From assembly GCA_035315065.1 (NCBI GenBank), contig DATFYM010000203.1, forward strand, positions 66,582-130,581: a stretch of DNA of 64,000 nt. Direction: 5' to 3'. A program made the translations under genes and the position numbers. Of this stretch, positions 60,587-64,000 are shown piece after piece. The DNA comes from DATFYM01 sp035315065 (GTDB lineage Bacteria; Acidobacteriota; Terriglobia; UBA7540). Positions within the stretch are counted from its first letter, which is position 1; each line of letters opens with the position of its first letter. The notes beneath the pieces were generated by a model. It saw only the letters and a program-made list of their open reading frames with translations. It did not search any database and was not told the origin of the DNA.

Positions 60587-62452
60587 TCACTCCTCCAGAC
60601 GGAAGGCCACCACGATCGTAGTCAGCACCTCGACGGGGTCGCCATTCAACAGGGTGGACCGGTATCTCCACTGGCCCACGGCATCAGTGGCCGCCTTCGA
60701 AAGGTCGTCGCTGGGCGAACTGAGCACTTTTAAGCTCATGGGCACGCCTTCCATCGAAATGACCCCTTCCAGCAGGACCACGCCCTGGATTCCCTTGTCC
60801 CGTGCCGACTCCGGATACTCCGGCGGCGGGTTATCGATCAGTTTCGCGGCTTCGACGTTGCCGCCCACGCGGATTCGCCGCGGCCCCACGGAAGCAGCGC
60901 CGTTCGTCGTAACGCCGGGAGGAGCCTTGGCGGTGACCACCACCGACTCCGTCAGGACTCCCGGCTCCAAAACAAAAGGAATGAAGGGTGCAGGGCCTGT
61001 CAGTTTCAGCTCAAACACGCGCAAAGCCCCGCTCATACCCGGACTCGTGACCTCGAGCGAATAGCGGCCGGGGGTGAGGTTGTTGAACGCGAAGTTGCCC
61101 GTGGCGTCGGTCTTAAGTTCTTGCTTGACCCTGGTCTGGCGATTGACGAGCTCTACCTCGGCGTTGGGCACCCTGGCCCCGCTGGCGTCAACCACGACGC
61201 CGGAGACACTGTTGGTCCTCACGATCCCTCCGGTGACCCCAACCTGATAGGCCCGGTAGGATTTGTCTGCCCCGTCTGCGCTAGGAGCTGAATTGTTGGT
61301 CTTCGCTGAATCGTTGGTCTTCGCTTGGTCTTGTGACTGGCCGCTTGGCGTCACCGCCAACGAAAAGGCGGAGGCGGCAAGCCAGGATCCGGCGATCAGT
61401 AGGACACCGGACACGAGGGAAATCTTCGCCAGACGCCCGCTGGCGCGCGGCTTCAGTAGTCTCATAACACGTTCCTCCAGGATGTTGGCGTCAAAGACGC
61501 CCAGGGTGTAATCAAGCTTGATCGCCACGGCGCGGCGCAAGATCTGGTTGGCTTGACGAACCAGGGAACGCGCGTAGTCGGGAGGGTTCAGCACCCTCGC
61601 CGCCAGTTCGTCGCAAGCGAGTTCTCGTGTTTCGCCCAGGCGCCGTTTCACGAGCAGGATGAGCGGGTGAAAGGCCACCGGGAGCGACAGTAGCTCCGCC
61701 ACGAGGTTCCACAGATAATCGCGCCTCACAACGTGGGCTGTTTCGTGGGCGACCGCGGCCGTCATATCCTCCATTGCATCCGGATCGCGGAGGCTGAGGG
61801 GCAGGATGATGGCGCAACGCCGCACGCCTACTGTCACCGGCCCGGGAATTTCGCGGGACCACCAGGCCCGCACCGTCGGAGCCTTCTTAGTCACAGTACG
61901 GTTCAGGGACCAGCGGCGGCGGGCCATCGCGCGCTGGCATCGTTCAAGTGTAGAGGCCAGGTGCGCCGGAAGCGGCTCCTCAAAGGCGCCGCGCCGGGTC
62001 GCGCACGTTCGCAGCCACGCCCGGCCGAACCGCACCATCATGAAGGCCAAGAACAGCAGGTAAAGCGCCAGGATCGCCCGCGCTAACCAACGGGGAAGTC
62101 GAACGTCGTGGTGGGTCCCCGCCAGGAACTCCGACCTCATGAGGCCGACGCGTGAACCGTAAGTGCTCGCTTGGGCGGGCGGAAGCGCCGGCAACTGAGC
62201 GAAGTCCGGAGCGGGTGCGTTTACCTCAAGCGCCAACGGAACCGGTGTCCAGCTTCGTTTTTCCAGCGTCCGGAGGCTCGCCGCAGGCAAGACCACGGCC
62301 GCCGTCAGGGCCATCGCCCAGAGCGCGTGACGATAGCGCGCGGGAGCGCGTCGCAAGCCGAGGTCGGCCAGCGCCGCTGCCGCCACGACTAACGTCACCT
62401 GCCACAGCGAATTCAGAAGAAAGGTCGCCACCCAGCGGCTAAGCACGTCCAT
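60587..62452 (-). CDS. M56 (BlaR1-type) peptidase with carboxypeptidase-regulatory and TonB domains
   Basis: A 621-residue membrane protein. The N-terminal half is an M56/BlaR1-like metalloprotease with several membrane helices (LLNSLWQVTLVVAAAALADL, AILALYLLFLAFMMV) and the zinc motif HETAH (residues 236-240), with a downstream ETRELACDELA. A helix at about 345-370 follows. In place of a beta-lactam sensor the periplasmic part has a carboxypeptidase-regulatory-like domain (about 419-495, SGVVVDASGARVPNAEVELV) and a TonB C-terminal domain (about 535-620, NPPPEYPESARDKGIQGVVL). It probably cleaves the adjacent BlaI-type repressor in response to an unknown outer signal. It overlaps blaI by 14 bases. 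Confidence 0.88.
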   Translation of the reverse strand: MDVLSRWVATFLLNSLWQVTLVVAAAALADLGLRRAPARYRHALWAMALTAAVVLPAASLRTLEKRSWTPVPLALEVNAPAPDFAQLPALPPAQASTYGSRVGLMRSEFLAGTHHDVRLPRWLARAILALYLLFLAFMMVRFGRAWLRTCATRRGAFEEPLPAHLASTLERCQRAMARRRWSLNRTVTKKAPTVRAWWSREIPGPVTVGVRRCAIILPLSLRDPDAMEDMTAAVAHETAHVVRRDYLWNLVAELLSLPVAFHPLILLVKRRLGETRELACDELAARVLNPPDYARSLVRQANQILRRAVAIKLDYTLGVFDANILEERVMRLLKPRASGRLAKISLVSGVLLIAGSWLAASAFSLAVTPSGQSQDQAKTNDSAKTNNSAPSADGADKSYRAYQVGVTGGIVRTNSVSGVVVDASGARVPNAEVELVNRQTRVKQELKTDATGNFAFNNLTPGRYSLEVTSPGMSGALRVFELKLTGPAPFIPFVLEPGVLTESVVVTAKAPPGVTTNGAASVGPRRIRVGGNVEAAKLIDNPPPEYPESARDKGIQGVVLLEGVISMEGVPMSLKVLSSPSDDLSKAATDAVGQWRYRSTLLNGDPVEVLTTIVVAFRLEE

Positions 62453-62846
62453 GCTCGTCCTCCTTGGCGCTCGCTTCCGCCAGCAGCCGGTTGAGTTCGG
62501 CCAGTTTGCCGGGGGTCAGATGGCGCTGCTCGATCAGGCTCATCACCAGGCTTTCGGCGGAGCCTCCGAACAGCCGATCGATGAGATCGCGGACCGCGGT
62601 CCGGGCGGCGCTCTGCCGGCTGACCGCCGGTGCGTATTCATAAGCGCGGCCCTTCAACACGCGCTTCACTTTGCCCTTGCGTTGAAGGATGTTCAGCATG
62701 GTCTGGACGGTGGTGTAAGCGAGGGGCGGGCGGTGAGGCAGCGCCTCTTGCACCGCCGCCACATTGGCCGGGCCCCTGGCCCATAGCGCCTGCATGATTT
62801 CGAGCTCGAGCGGAGTAAAGTCCCGGCGAGCGCGTTTGCGAGTCAT
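62439..62846 (-). CDS. BlaI/MecI/CopY-family repressor
   Basis: A 135-residue protein from ATG 62846 (AGGAGAGG six bases upstream; the ATG at 62852 sits on that site). The winged-helix domain reads FTPLELEIMQALWARGPANV, then LAYTTVQTMLNILQRKGKVK. The C-terminal dimerisation part (RDLIDRLFGGSAESLVMSLI) is the usual proteolysis target. It represses its operon until the M56 peptidase cleaves it. Confidence 0.92.
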   Translation of the reverse strand: MTRKRARRDFTPLELEIMQALWARGPANVAAVQEALPHRPPLAYTTVQTMLNILQRKGKVKRVLKGRAYEYAPAVSRQSAARTAVRDLIDRLFGGSAESLVMSLIEQRHLTPGKLAELNRLLAEASAKEDEHGRA

Positions 62847-62883
62847 ACCCATCCTCTCCTAAATCTTTCGGACCCAGGCTACA

Positions 62884-62918
62884 CCTGAAGATTTCGCGCT
62901 GTCAACTAAAGTTTCAGG
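62884..62918 (-). promoter_or_regulatory. promoter/operator of the BlaI-M56 operon
   Basis: The dyad CCTGAAGATTT (62884-62894) and AAAGTTTCAGG (62908-62918) pairs at nine of eleven positions. Between the arms, on the minus strand, lies a perfect TTGACA (plus positions 62900-62905). A -35 box inside a dyad is what a BlaI-type repressor would cover. The -10 match (GTAGCC) is weak. Confidence 0.5.
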
Positions 62919-63174
62919 AGGGAAGGCGCCTATGTCGACGTTTCGCTTTCGCTCGGTGGCGCGACTGGGCAAACGATTGCGAGGCTTCTCGCCTCTTGCA
63001 ATTGCGCTAGTGTGCTGGGTGGCGATTTGGCGCGTGGACGGAGCTTCTTGGCGGAGGACTGCGCACACCAGGCGCAGGCCGGGTCGCCGTGATCAGCAAC
63101 AGACTCGGGAAGAGTCATTTCGGAGCGGTCCGGCTCCCGCCTACTGCCTACTGTCCGCTGCCTTCCGCCTGCCG

Positions 63175-64000
63175 TTACTGCTTGGCGGGGACGAAAACGC
63201 GGTCCGGCGCCGTGATCTCAACGCCTGCCTGCTCGGTGGTCACCCGGAGGCGTTGGAATCCGGCCTCTTTGGATGGCAGGGGCCGGAAGGTGAGTATGTA
63301 CTGCCGCCCCAGATCGGTCCGGAGTTGCTGCAGGTAAGGGCTGAAAGCGAGGGGGGTCTGGGTGCCTTGGAAGTACGATTCGCCGCCGGTTTCAAAGCTG
63401 AGACGGGAGAGACAGCCCTGGCCGTTGTTAATCAGAAAAGAGTTGCCATCGAGACGGCCAGCGCCATCAGCGAAGATCGTGTAGACGGTGACGCCGGCGC
63501 GCTGAGCTTCGTCGATCGCCTCTTGGAGATCGGGATTCAGCGGGGCCGCGGAGTCTGCCACGCCTCGGAAAAGATCGATGCCGTCGCTGATCAGCAGAAC
63601 GGCGCGGCGGCCTCCACCCTGAGGCCAGTGCTTGGCGAGATCGGCCACGGCGAGGTAGATGCTCGATCCTTCATCGATGCGGCCCAGTGGCAGGCGCAAG
63701 GCCTGCGCGGCCTTCTGGTGGTCGGCGGTGAATTCCCGGGCAACGCTGGCATCACCGTGGGTGCCGTAGACGATGGCCACCCGCGTCGTCGTCGGCAGCG
63801 ACCCGAGGAAATGGCTGAGATCCGAGAACTGCACGCTGAGCGCGTCATCGCTCGAGTCGTCGACCATCATTGCCAGGTCCAGCCCGGCGGCGTTCGCTTC
63901 CGCCGGTCGCCAGTCGACCACGGGACGCCGTTCGTTTGCCTGGTAGACGAGCACGTCTTCTCGGGTCAGCGCCACCGGCGCGGCGGAGTGATGGCGGCCC
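63175..64000 (-). CDS. VWA-domain protein (acidobacterial VWFA-related), partial
   Basis: The frame runs off the right edge, so the N-terminus is missing; at least 275 residues remain. It contains a von Willebrand A fold with a MIDAS-like start NAAGLDLAMMVDDSSDDALS, strands RVAIVYGTHGD, RRAVLLISDGIDLF and AGVTVYTIFADG. The C-terminal strands (RQYILTFRPLPSKEAGFQRL) close the protein, which ends VFVPAKQ. This is the VWFA-related secreted family abundant in Acidobacteriota. The MIDAS reads DDSSD, a variant of DxSxS. Role is unknown. Confidence 0.85.
   Translation of the reverse strand, partial: GRHHSAAPVALTREDVLVYQANERRPVVDWRPAEANAAGLDLAMMVDDSSDDALSVQFSDLSHFLGSLPTTTRVAIVYGTHGDASVAREFTADHQKAAQALRLPLGRIDEGSSIYLAVADLAKHWPQGGGRRAVLLISDGIDLFRGVADSAAPLNPDLQEAIDEAQRAGVTVYTIFADGAGRLDGNSFLINNGQGCLSRLSFETGGESYFQGTQTPLAFSPYLQQLRTDLGRQYILTFRPLPSKEAGFQRLRVTTEQAGVEITAPDRVFVPAKQ

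Overview
The window looks like a chromosomal segment of an Acidobacteriota bacterium (Bryobacter/Solibacter-like soil lineages are the closest match I can suggest). This rests on high GC, many secreted glycoside hydrolases, TonB-C-domain periplasmic proteins without a full TonB architecture, an M56/BlaR1-type peptidase fused to carboxypeptidase-regulatory and TonB domains, a VWA-domain secreted protein at the right edge, and intergenic spacers packed with repeats. The taxonomic call is inference; there is no rRNA gene here.

Layout. 1-2717: ends of two small partial genes, then about 2.4 kb of repeat-rich non-coding DNA. 2718-11069: carbohydrate block (altronate dehydratase UxaA, a RelE-type toxin-antitoxin pair, GH27 alpha-galactosidase, GH3 beta-glycosidase with PA14 insert, GH39-like enzyme). 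11125-14524: B12-binding radical SAM protein, an orphan receiver protein, a decayed zeta-toxin locus. 15041-19367: a very large TIR-CHAT-NB-ARC-TPR defence/cell-death-type gene split by a frameshift and bracketed by two copies of one palindromic element. 19368-21582: non-coding DNA repeating the architecture of 1406-2715. 21583-28269: TypA, a TonB-family protein, an MBL hydrolase, an EamA transporter and a second GH39 enzyme. 28366-33197: tRNA-Glu(CTC), the two subunits of a B12-dependent acyl-CoA mutase separated by a two-gene cassette with a TIR-like protein, enoyl-CoA hydratase and an SCP2-like protein. 33421-46638: RecN, small secreted proteins, a thioredoxin-fold fusion, an ORF6N protein, TrmJ-like methyltransferase, AIM24, AlkD-like repair protein, an AT-rich orphan gene, a MazEF pair, YwbE. 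46869-50428: TonB protein, CstA and its YbdD partner. 50805-57572: F1Fo ATP synthase genes b-b'-delta-alpha-gamma-beta-epsilon, lacking a and c. 57656-64000: glutaredoxin-like protein, CDP-alcohol phosphatidyltransferase, cold-shock protein, BlaI/M56 pair and VWA protein.

The most striking pattern is not a gene. At least twenty spacers carry a hairpin whose two arms are each built from a short degenerate tandem word of roughly 7-13 bp (for example variants of AGTCGAAAGTC, TAGTGGCTAG, GATTGACGATT, AGCTATCAGC, CACGGAGGC or AGGGAATAGGG). The word differs between sites, yet the two arms at one site usually match. Many lie directly after a stop codon, several supply the stop or start codon, and a few have entered the signal-peptide or N-terminal region of genes without breaking the frame. 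They occupy nearly every junction of the ATP synthase operon. A second pattern is the paired 1.3-1.7 kb leader block upstream of uxaA and typA.
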